Source of the DNA: Methanosarcinaceae archaeon
Lineage (GTDB): Archaea > Halobacteriota > Methanosarcinia > Methanosarcinales > Methanosarcinaceae
DNA length: 10,492 nucleotides
NCBI GenBank assembly: GCA_030609665.1
Contig: JAUWBW010000049.1
Coordinates: 1 to 10,492, forward strand
Direction: 5' to 3'
Position 1 is the stretch's first letter, and the number at the start of each line of letters is the position of its first letter. The notes under the pieces are model-generated. The model did not search any database, was not told the DNA's origin, and saw nothing but the letters and a program-made list of their open reading frames with translations. Shown here one piece after another: positions 1-5,710 of this stretch. Made by a program: the position numbers and the translations under genes.

Positions 1-1159
1 AACAGTCTCATCTGAAGTATATATTGTTTCAAGGGCACCGGATATCATAAACAGGCAAGAGATGGAAGAGCTTGGGGCAGACCACGTTGTAATGCCTTCA
101 AAGCTCGTCGCATCATCACTTGCAAGATCACTTGAACGTGCCGAATCGGTACGTCGCGGAAGTAAATTATCGCAATGGCTAAAAGAAATCAATAACAAAA
201 AACTTGCTATTGTAATACATGATAATCCTGACCCTGATGCCATAGCAAGTGCAATTGCACTCAAAGAGATTGCGATTAGTGTTGGAACTGAGTCCTCCAT
301 ATTATATCACGGAGAAATAGGTCATCAGGAAAACAAGGCTTTTGTAAACCTTCTTGGAATTGACCTTTACCGAATGGAAGAACATGATATTTCAGATTTC
401 GATCAGATCGCGCTTGTAGATTGTGCTGTACCAGGTTCTAATAATATGGTGCCCACAGACTTACATGTTGGTATCGTTATCGACCATCATCCATTAGGTG
501 AAGTAGAGATCGATGCTGATTATGTCGATGTGCGCCCAAATGTGGGAGCAACGGCTACAATCCTCACAAAATATCTTCAGGAACTAAATATTGATATTAC
601 TACAAACTTAGCAACTGCCCTCCTGTACGGAATAAGAACAGACACACAAGATTTCAAACGAAATACCGACCCTGCAGATCTTTCAGCTGCATCATTTTTA
701 TACCCGCTATCCGACCATGAGATCCTTGAGCAGTTAGAACGCCCATCAATGTCCATCGAGACACTGGACGTTCTTGGTGATGCAATAGTAAACAGGCAAG
801 TCATAGGAAGCTACCTTCTTACAAATGTAGGAACTATACGTGACCGTGACACGCTGCCCCAGGCTGCTGATTATTTACTCAACCTTGAAGGAATTTCCAC
901 CTCGATCGTGTTCGGTGTATCCGAGGAAACGATCTTCATATCAGGCAGAAGCCACGATATCAGGATCAATCTAGGAGATGTCATGAAAAGGGCATTTGGC
1001 GATGAAACCGGTGGCGGACATGCAACATCTGCAGCAGCACAGATCCCACTCGGAGTATTCAGCGCATCAAAAGACAGGCAAACATTACTGCGTCTTGTTA
1101 ATGAAGCAGTTACAAAGAAATTTTTGAACGTAGTTGGAGCAGAAGAATCCAAAGAATAG
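1..1159 (+). CDS. TrkA-N/DHH family phosphoesterase, 5' end outside window
   Basis: The reading frame is open to the left edge (first whole codon at base 2), so the gene is cut by the window. An ATG at 62 is internal. The first ~50 visible residues (VYIVSRAP, then EELGADHVVMPSKLVA) look like the end of a Rossmann-type TrkA-N/RCK domain. After a linker comes a DHH phosphoesterase core. Counting from base 2, it shows DNPDPDA (74-80), an LVD aspartate (140), the DHH triad (161-163) and YGIRTDT with D214. The C-terminal DHHA1 domain carries GGGH (337-340). These are the metal-binding motifs of the RecJ/NrnA/GdpP superfamily, which cleaves phosphodiesters in oligonucleotides or cyclic dinucleotides. 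Archaeal TrkA-N-DHH fusions of about 480-500 aa are known, but the substrate cannot be told from this sequence. It is the only gene here ending in TAG. The family call is firm and the exact role unknown. Confidence 0.9.
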   Translation, partial: TVSSEVYIVSRAPDIINRQEMEELGADHVVMPSKLVASSLARSLERAESVRRGSKLSQWLKEINNKKLAIVIHDNPDPDAIASAIALKEIAISVGTESSILYHGEIGHQENKAFVNLLGIDLYRMEEHDISDFDQIALVDCAVPGSNNMVPTDLHVGIVIDHHPLGEVEIDADYVDVRPNVGATATILTKYLQELNIDITTNLATALLYGIRTDTQDFKRNTDPADLSAASFLYPLSDHEILEQLERPSMSIETLDVLGDAIVNRQVIGSYLLTNVGTIRDRDTLPQAADYLLNLEGISTSIVFGVSEETIFISGRSHDIRINLGDVMKRAFGDETGGGHATSAAAQIPLGVFSASKDRQTLLRLVNEAVTKKFLNVVGAEESKE

Positions 1160-1201
1160 AATTCCATTTTCCATTTATGTTACGCCATGTGCCAATACAT
1201 G

Positions 1202-1329
1202 TCATACATTTTCATACACTCGCATGCTACTTATTTTTCCTGACAATGTCTGCCACAGATAGTACAGCCATATAGTTGTCAAATTCAAAAAATCGTGTGT
1301 ATGATATTATCATACACTATCATACACAC
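1202..1329. repeat. TCATACA direct repeats and a perfect 21-bp palindrome
   Basis: The spacer between two convergent genes carries TCATACAY at 1202-1209, 1212-1219, 1310-1317 and 1320-1327. Both pairs are spaced exactly 10 bp apart. The reverse complement GTGTATGA lies at 1297-1304. Together 1297-1306 and 1308-1317 form a perfect 10-bp inverted repeat around one base. Bases 1295-1306 also pair perfectly over 12 bp with 1318-1329, so two alternative hairpins are possible. One-helical-turn spacing plus dyad symmetry looks like a protein-binding site. A transcription-end structure is the alternative. No gene is seen in 1160-1381. Confidence 0.7.
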
Positions 1330-1381
1330 ACGCAATTGCAACATTCTTTAAACATAAATGCAATTTAATATTCACATATGT

Positions 1382-1984
1382 TTATTTTTTTACACCGGAC
1401 ACCTGTGCGACCAGCCCAGCCATCTTGGCATTGCTTGTTACGCCCTTGGCATGTTTGAAAGAATCTGCAAGATCGTCAGGATGCATATAATTTGCCGTGA
1501 GCATCTCAATAAACAAATGATATGCGAACAGCAGCACTTTTTTTATCGGCGTAGACTGTAAAACCACATCCATCACCGCAACCGTGCCGCCGGGCTTCAC
1601 AACCCTGAACATTTCAGATATTGCAACCTTTGGATCGCTTATCTCGTGCAATGCAAAACTACACACGGCAGCGTCAAAAGAATTCGATGCGAACGGAAGC
1701 GCATGTGCATCCGAAAGTACAAATGATGCATCTGTCTTTTTGCGTGCCTGATTCACCATGTGGAGTGAAATATCCGCACCAACGATCTCGCACCCATCAA
1801 GTATTTCGGAAAGATATCCAGTCCCTGTTGCAAGGTCAAGCACCCTGTCACCAGACATAATACCTGCCTGTGCAACAAGTGAACGCCGCATCGAATCGTA
1901 CCTGCCAAATGATGCGATCCTGGCAACTGTATCATAGATGGGTGCCAGATATCTAAAAAGATCGTGACTTTTAGTAGTATTCAA
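1382..1984 (-). CDS. UbiE-like class I SAM-dependent methyltransferase
   Basis: This 200-aa protein has the Rossmann methyltransferase motifs in order: motif I VLDLATGTGYLSEIL (48-62), the acidic strand end EIVGADIS (66-73) that should hold the SAM ribose, LPFASNSFDAAVCSFALHEI (motif IV region, 96-115), and VVKPGGTVAVMDV (128-140). This matches the Methyltransf_11/25 group (UbiE/MenG-like). The acceptor molecule cannot be predicted; small molecules, lipids and quinone-like compounds are all used in this family. The start appears to be TTG at 1984: no ATG or GTG lies upstream in frame near a ribosome site, the next Met is residue 32, and GGAG at 1998-1995 sits 10 nt ahead. The protein is short for the group, with a reduced C-terminal part. 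It is divergent from the YkgJ gene and convergent with the DHH gene, so it is probably transcribed alone. Confidence 0.85.
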   Translation of the reverse strand: MNTTKSHDLFRYLAPIYDTVARIASFGRYDSMRRSLVAQAGIMSGDRVLDLATGTGYLSEILDGCEIVGADISLHMVNQARKKTDASFVLSDAHALPFASNSFDAAVCSFALHEISDPKVAISEMFRVVKPGGTVAVMDVVLQSTPIKKVLLFAYHLFIEMLTANYMHPDDLADSFKHAKGVTSNAKMAGLVAQVSGVKK

Positions 1985-2143
1985 TGCGTTGCTTCTCCTT
2001 TTTATAGTATATAATTATAGAATTACATAGTACGAGTCAATTCGACCGAAGAGAGAATTTTCTCGTGCATCTTCTTAGTTTTATTTAATTTAAATATATG
2101 GATTCATTCATCTGCTACATAGTTTCGACATTTCGATCTACAT

Positions 2144-2160
2144 CTTGATTATATATCAAG
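2144..2160 (+). promoter_or_regulatory. TATA-like promoter element inside an interrupted palindrome
   Basis: CTTGAT (2144-2149) and ATCAAG (2155-2160) form a 6-bp inverted repeat around TATAT, so a TATA-like core is embedded in a dyad. It lies 28-45 bp before the ATG at 2189, which puts a predicted transcript start near 2178-2182 and gives a very short leader. This agrees with the lack of a Shine-Dalgarno site in front of that gene. The dyad could be an operator for a repressor that blocks TBP. That is inference. Confidence 0.4.
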
Positions 2161-2188
2161 ACATGCACAAATATAGAATAGACCATAC

Positions 2189-2866
2189 ATGGATGAGAAA
2201 TACAAGTCACTTTTAATACAGGAATTGAAGCAAGAACTCACAAATGCCTCGAATATCAGCACAGGAACAATTGCAGCAAAGATAGAAGATATCGGTTTTT
2301 CCTGCCTCATGTGTGGAAAATGCTGCAGGCGTGAATTTGGAGATAACCGCGTATTGCTGATACCACAGGAGATACAGGTTATCTCAGACTACACCATACT
2401 TGAAGTGCACGAAATTGCAACTCCGGCAACATCGGATGGATCTGACAGCGACCTGATAGACACAGATGGAAAAATACACACATTCGGTTGGATGCTTGCA
2501 CGCAAAAGCAATGGAGACTGCAATTTTATCGAAGATGCAGAAACTTCCAACAAGTGTACGATACACGATGTCCGCCCCATGTTGTGTCGCACGTATCCGT
2601 TCTACATGCAGGATATGGAACTCCACATCTCCGAATGTGAGGGATTGGGCCACAAGATCTCGCCAGAGGAAAGTCTAACGATCGCGTGTGATGTGATTGA
2701 TAGATATGTGGCAGAAATTGAGGATACTATTGCACTCTATGGGAAGTTCGAGGGATTTACTGCCGGTAAAGATAATCTTAAGATCACATCCGGCAAGGCG
2801 GCCGGAAAATGTCATGTCACTTATGTCGTACACGACAGTAAAGGAACACACGAAGTAGCAAGATAA
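2189..2866 (+). CDS. YkgJ-family (CxxCxxCC-type) metal-cluster protein
   Basis: This 225-aa soluble protein has the cysteine pattern of the YkgJ/UPF0153 family (PF03692). It begins with C39-x2-C42-x2-C45-C46 (CLMCGKCC), followed by C111, C123 in KCTIHDVRPMLC and C133 in CRTYPF. Two more cysteines, C150 and C167, lie downstream. The family is thought to bind Zn or an Fe-S cluster through these cysteines. Some members are linked to lysine N-methylation of flagellin, but most have no proven function. The N-terminal ~30 residues are predicted helical and the tail (after ~185) is not conserved-looking. No Shine-Dalgarno site precedes the ATG, consistent with a near-leaderless transcript. The divergent neighbour is a methyltransferase. 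A shared promoter region is possible, but a functional link is only suggestive. Confidence 0.85.
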   Translation: MDEKYKSLLIQELKQELTNASNISTGTIAAKIEDIGFSCLMCGKCCRREFGDNRVLLIPQEIQVISDYTILEVHEIATPATSDGSDSDLIDTDGKIHTFGWMLARKSNGDCNFIEDAETSNKCTIHDVRPMLCRTYPFYMQDMELHISECEGLGHKISPEESLTIACDVIDRYVAEIEDTIALYGKFEGFTAGKDNLKITSGKAAGKCHVTYVVHDSKGTHEVAR

Positions 2867-2912
2867 TTCTCCCTTTTGGTCGAATTAACTTGATGTATAC
2901 AATTTTACAAAT

Positions 2913-3027
2913 TATAGAGGCTGTCCAACAATCACTGTGAGTAATAAAATCAAACCTTGTTTTTTGATTTAAAGCCATATTTGACCTTCTTTTATCTGTG
3001 ATTTTGAATTGTTGGACAGTCTCTATA
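2913..3027. mobile_element. MITE-like element with 20-bp terminal inverted repeats
   Basis: The left end (2913-2932, TATAGAGGCTGTCCAACAAT) and right end (3008-3027) are inverted copies with 19 of 20 positions matching. The mismatch is GAGG versus GAGA. Further inside, AATCAC (2930-2935) pairs with GTGATT (2998-3003), and AAATCAAA/TTTGATTT forms an inner hairpin. The ~115-bp unit can therefore fold almost end to end and has no coding capacity. Ends of the GAGACTGTC type are common in insertion sequences, so this is probably a non-autonomous derivative or a collapsed IS. The duplicated target cannot be defined because the flanks are TA repeats. It lies between the YkgJ gene and the hacA promoter. 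Confidence 0.7.
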
Positions 3028-3069
3028 TACAATAAAAGAATTGGACGAGAGTATCAAGTTCATCGATTG

Positions 3070-3083
3070 ATTTATTTATAATA
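3070..3083 (+). promoter_or_regulatory. Probable TATA box of the hacA-type gene
   Basis: TTTATTTATAATAT lies 25-38 bp before the ATG at 3108. An archaeal transcript starting ~25 bp downstream would have few or no leader bases. No Shine-Dalgarno sequence is seen before 3108, which fits leaderless or near-leaderless initiation. The MITE-like element ends ~40 bp upstream, so it does not disrupt the core promoter. Confidence 0.4.
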
Positions 3084-3107
3084 TCAACAATTAACTGCAC
3101 GATTACC

Positions 3108-4394
3108 ATGTCAAATAATACTGATCATCCAATGACAATTTCAGAGAAGATATTCTCAAAGGCAGCCGGAAAGACTGTCAAGACAGGAGATTTCGTACTT
3201 GCAAACATCGACCGCGCAATGACCCATGACATCACAGGTCCGCTTGCTGTTGATGGTTTTTACGAGATCATGCGCGACAAGGAAGAGAAAAAGGTATGGG
3301 ATCCGAGTAAGATCGTGATACTGTTCGATCATCAGGTTCCTGCAGATTCACTCAACGCCGCTGCAAACCACACCATGCTACGAAAATTTGCAAAGGAGCA
3401 GGGAATTCTCAACTATGATGTATATGAGGGGGTCTGCCATCAGGTAATGCCTGAAAAAGGACATGTAAAACCCGGCGACCTTGTAGTAGGTTCTGATTCA
3501 CACACCTGCGCCTACGGCGCACTTGGTTCATTTTCAACAGGTATCGGGTCAACCGATATGGCAGCAGTGTTCGCATCAGGAAAACTCTGGTTCAAGGTTC
3601 CTGAGACCGTCAGGTTCGAGGTCAACGGAAAACTGCCAGAGAACGTCTACTCAAAAGATGTTATCCTGCACCTGATAGGTGATGTAGGTGCCGAAGGTGC
3701 CAGATACAAAGCCGCAGAATATACAGGATCCACTGTCAGGGATATGTCAATGTCAGAGCGCATGACAATGTCCAACATGGCAATCGAGATGGGAGGCAAG
3801 GCAGGTATTGTAGAGGCAGACGAGACCACAGAAGCATACCTCAAAGAGAGAATACCAGGATATGAGTTTGACCCATACTGGAAATCTGACGAAGGTGTCG
3901 AATATTCCGAATTCCACGAATATGATGTATCTGACCTTGCACCCCAGGTTGCATGCCCACACAATGTGGATAACGTTAAACCTGTTACAGAGGTCGAAGG
4001 TACAAAGTTGGACCAGGTGTTTGTAGGTTCATGCACCAATGGTCGTTTCGAGGATATCGAGATCGTCGCAAAAATGATGGGCAACGAACCCGTTGCAAAA
4101 GGTGTGCGTCTTTTGATTATCCCTGCATCCCGAACCGAATACATGAAGGTCTTGAGAGCAGGATATATCGAACAGTTCATGGAAGCCGGTGCAATAGTGG
4201 AATCACCTTGCTGCGGACCATGTATGGGCGGTTCCTTCGGACTTCTGGGAGATGGCGAAGTGGGACTTGCAACATCCAACCGTAACTTCAAGGGACGAGA
4301 AGGCAGTCCGGATTCATTCGTATATCTCAGTTCACCTGCAACAGCAGCAGCATCTGCACTGACAGGCGAGATCACAGACCCAAGAACGATTTAA
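3108..4394 (+). CDS. hacA: Homoaconitase / 3-isopropylmalate dehydratase large subunit
   Basis: The 428-aa protein is a large subunit of the aconitase family, which moves a hydroxyl group within a tricarboxylate-like substrate using a [4Fe-4S] cluster. Visible motifs are FDHQVPAD (73-80), GDLVVGSDSHTCAYGALG (123-140), VGSCTNGR with C309, and CCGPCMGG with C369 and C372. C309, C369 and C372 are the expected cluster ligands. Length matches methanogen HacA/LeuC proteins (~420 aa). In methanogens two paralogues exist: homoaconitase (AksD/HacA, for 2-oxosuberate and coenzyme B) and isopropylmalate isomerase (leucine, also citramalate to isoleucine). Specificity is set largely by the small subunit, which is absent from this window, so the HacA label is a best guess. 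An alternative start at Met9 (3132) would give the more usual MTISEKIF beginning. Neither start has a Shine-Dalgarno site. Confidence 0.88.
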   Translation: MSNNTDHPMTISEKIFSKAAGKTVKTGDFVLANIDRAMTHDITGPLAVDGFYEIMRDKEEKKVWDPSKIVILFDHQVPADSLNAAANHTMLRKFAKEQGILNYDVYEGVCHQVMPEKGHVKPGDLVVGSDSHTCAYGALGSFSTGIGSTDMAAVFASGKLWFKVPETVRFEVNGKLPENVYSKDVILHLIGDVGAEGARYKAAEYTGSTVRDMSMSERMTMSNMAIEMGGKAGIVEADETTEAYLKERIPGYEFDPYWKSDEGVEYSEFHEYDVSDLAPQVACPHNVDNVKPVTEVEGTKLDQVFVGSCTNGRFEDIEIVAKMMGNEPVAKGVRLLIIPASRTEYMKVLRAGYIEQFMEAGAIVESPCCGPCMGGSFGLLGDGEVGLATSNRNFKGREGSPDSFVYLSSPATAAASALTGEITDPRTI

Positions 4395-4399
4395 GTCGA

Positions 4400-4422
4400 G
4401 TATATATTTATAAAATATATAC
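4400..4422 (+). terminator. AT-rich perfect hairpin just after hacA
   Basis: GTATATATTT (4400-4409) and AAATATATAC (4413-4422) are perfect 10-bp inverted repeats around ATA. They start 5 bp after the hacA stop codon and are followed by an A/T-rich run. This is a plausible 3'-end processing or termination structure. It could act on either strand. Confidence 0.5.
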
Positions 4423-4446
4423 AATAAAAACATTTTAGAAATATAC

Positions 4447-4494
4447 GGCTCATTACCGACACAATGTTATCGTATTGTGCCGGATTGATGAACC
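4447..4494 (-). terminator. Long imperfect hairpin downstream of the CBS gene
   Basis: The arms 4447-4465 and 4474-4494 pair over nearly their full length, with core CACAAT/ATTGTG, CCG/CGG and an outer TCAT/ATGA. The two C/A mismatches seen on the plus strand become G-U pairs in minus-strand RNA. The structure therefore fits the transcript of the minus-strand CBS gene, which ends at 4502. T-rich sequence follows in that direction. It is probably a transcript-end structure. Confidence 0.5.
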
Positions 4495-4501
4495 AAAATT
4501 T

Positions 4502-4912
4502 TTAATTTCTCTCTTGAAGCATTTGCTTCATTACGTCGCTTGCACTTACAATTCCAATCGGTCGATTGGATGCACCCACACTTTTTTCTGACATGACCAT
4601 CAAGCGGTGAATATGTTTTTTTGACATGATCTGTGCAGCTTCCTCCAGTGTTGAGGATGGATTGATCGATTCGATCGATGGTGCCATTAGCTCATCTGCT
4701 AATGTCTTTTTCCAATCGATATTGTCTATTTTTCTGAGAACGTCCATCTCAGATATGAGACCAATGGCTTCACCACTTTTTTCGATCACAGCAACTGCAG
4801 AAACTCCATAATCTACCATTACCGCTGCAACATAATCTGCAGTTGATTCAACCGGCACGGTCAACACACCACGTGTCATTACATCCTTTATCTGAATATT
4901 CTTTGTGTTCAT
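4502..4912 (-). CDS. Two-CBS-domain protein
   Basis: The 136-aa protein consists of a single Bateman module, two CBS domains in tandem. CBS1 spans about 8-63 (IKDVMTRGVLTV, then AVAVIEKSGEAIGLISEMDVLRK). CBS2 spans about 73-133 (DELMAPSIESINPSSTLEEAAQIM, then RPIGIVSASDVMK). Such stand-alone pairs bind adenine nucleotides such as AMP, ATP, SAM or NAD and act as sensors or partners of other proteins. No catalytic domain is attached. The ATG at 4912 is preceded by AAGGGG with 8 nt spacing, a partial Shine-Dalgarno site. The gene is convergent with hacA and appears monocistronic. What it regulates is not shown by context. Confidence 0.92.
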   Translation of the reverse strand: MNTKNIQIKDVMTRGVLTVPVESTADYVAAVMVDYGVSAVAVIEKSGEAIGLISEMDVLRKIDNIDWKKTLADELMAPSIESINPSSTLEEAAQIMSKKHIHRLMVMSEKSVGASNRPIGIVSASDVMKQMLQERN

Positions 4913-4970
4913 ATTTCAACCCCTTATTTTTAAGTTAAAGGTAAAGTAACATTAAGTGAAACATCAATGC

Positions 4971-4990
4971 TGTATTAAATATTATTTTAA
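4971..4990 (-). promoter_or_regulatory. Possible TATA region of the CBS gene
   Basis: On the minus strand this stretch reads as an A/T-only box containing ATATTTAATA, about 60-75 bp ahead of the ATG at 4912. Transcription would start near 4950, giving a leader of ~40 nt. The local DNA is AT-rich throughout, so the assignment is weak. Confidence 0.25.
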
Positions 4991-4993
4991 ATG

Positions 4994-5077
4994 ATATCCT
5001 ATAAGAGACTGTCGGAAAAGTCGAAAACCCCTTCTAATTTTTCACAGTATCTCCGACAATATATCCATATGAGATAT
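4994..5077. mobile_element. Degenerate IS-end or MITE-like remnant
   Basis: GATATC (4994-4999) with TGTCGGA (5010-5016) recurs inverted as TCCGACA (5052-5058) with GATATC (5072-5077), giving an imperfect ~84-bp inverted-repeat unit. GAGACTGTC at 5005-5013 is identical to the right-end motif of the element at 2913-3027, but the next bases differ (GGAAAA versus CAACAA). It may be the end of a related but distinct IS, or its decayed derivative. No transposase gene survives nearby. Confidence 0.4.
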
Positions 5078-5342
5078 CCCCAAACACACATATAGAAATT
5101 TGACAGGATGTGGTCATGCTATTGATGGCTCCCTGATGATTCCAGAAAAATTCCTTTTGGTTTTAGATCAAAGAACGATCGATGAATGTGACTAATTTAG
5201 AGTGCGGAAATATCTGATTGAATCAATTGTCATACTATTACCAAGAAAACCGTACGTCCAAGATACTCCTTTGGACAATCAACTTTGGCGCTGTTTCCGA
5301 ATGATGAAATTTAAAATGTGGTCTAAATTAATGGAAAATTGA
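5073..5342 (+). other. Gene-free stretch with a weak, interrupted reading frame
   Basis: No confident gene is present here. One plus-strand frame is open from 5073 to 5342 except for a single TAA near 5197. Its second half would encode KYLIESIVILLPRKPYV, then DTPLDNQLWRCF. No family is recognised, no start or ribosome site is seen, and the length could arise by chance. The IS-like remnant just upstream makes a decayed transposase or passenger gene possible, but this is not shown. Confidence 0.2.
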
Positions 5343-5370
5343 GTTCGAATGAGATAGAGATGAAACTAAT

Positions 5371-5397
5371 GAAATTTATTGAATTTATTGAATTTTT
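5371..5397. repeat. Short AT-rich tandem repeat (GAATTTATT)
   Basis: About three degenerate copies of a 9-bp unit GAATTTATT run through 5371-5397. They lie just upstream of the BRE/TATA element of the candidate small RNA. No function is evident. Confidence 0.5.
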
Positions 5398-5414
5398 CGG
5401 GAATACTTACAATC

Positions 5415-5429
5415 CGAAAACATTATATA
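5415..5429 (+). promoter_or_regulatory. BRE/TATA promoter of the candidate small RNA
   Basis: CGAAAA (5415-5420) followed by ATTATATA (5422-5429) is a good match to an archaeal BRE plus TATA box, the best in the window. Transcription would start ~25 bp downstream, around 5449-5454, exactly where the closing stem of the predicted RNA begins. A second TATA-like string lies at 5442-5450 but is too close to the stem to be the core element. Confidence 0.5.
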
Positions 5430-5450
5430 ACAGTGACAACCTGTATATAC

Positions 5451-5519
5451 ATAAGAACGAGCGGGATCTTTCAAGCATTTTTTTGCTACAATAACCCCCA
5501 CTCCCCAACTCGCTCGTTC
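5451..5519 (+). ncRNA. Candidate small structured RNA with C-rich loop
   Basis: GAACGAGCG (5455-5463) pairs perfectly with CGCTCGTTC (5511-5519), closing a ~65-nt unit. Inside lie a small hairpin AGCA/TGCT with a seven-T loop (5474-5487) and a single-stranded C-rich segment (about 5495-5506). The unit is roughly half G+C, whereas its flanks are strongly AT-rich, as for stable RNAs in AT-rich archaea. A BRE/TATA element sits at the right distance upstream, and a T-rich tract begins ~30 bp downstream (5543-5555). No reading frame explains it. It could be an independent small RNA or a structured part of a long leader of the flavoprotein gene at 5711. It matches no RNA family I recognise, and is not a tRNA. 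Confidence 0.45.
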
Positions 5520-5553
5520 ACAATGATCTATTGCTCCAATCTATTTTGTGTTT

Positions 5554-5586
5554 TTATATTATACTTATATTATACTTATATTATAT
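5554..5586. repeat. Three tandem copies of an 11-bp AT-rich unit
   Basis: TTATATTATAC occurs at 5554-5564 and 5565-5575, with a third copy differing only in its last base at 5576-5586. The tract follows the candidate small RNA and may help end its transcript. The remainder of 5587-5710 shows no feature beyond being A/T-rich. Confidence 0.8.
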
Positions 5587-5710
5587 TAATAGCATATAAT
5601 TTATCATTAATTGATCATTTCTACTTCTGCCTTTATTTCTACTTTTTATTGTAGATTGGTTTTCATGTTTATCCAAACTCTAATATCCCATCCTCGATAT
5701 TCTTAACCAC

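Noticed and set aside
1160..1381. CRISPR array suggested by the TCATACA repeats
   Set aside because: The repeats are only 7-8 bp, spacing is 10 bp, there are no unique spacers and no cas genes.
1358..1561. Plus-strand 67-codon frame
   Set aside because: It overlaps the methyltransferase on the opposite strand and has no motif or ribosome site.
1985..2188. tRNA or other known RNA gene in the divergent spacer
   Set aside because: No cloverleaf or known RNA signature is visible; only promoter-like AT-rich DNA and a weak GAGA/TCTC hairpin near 2050.
3647..4375. 242-codon minus-strand frame
   Set aside because: It lies entirely antisense to hacA, whose motifs are intact. The frame is S/P/T-rich, as expected from the complement of a real gene.
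5379..5654. Plus-strand 91-codon frame in the AT-rich gap
   Set aside because: It begins at a non-ATG codon, is dominated by Y, I, F and L from AT-rich tandem repeats, runs through the candidate small RNA and has no ribosome site.
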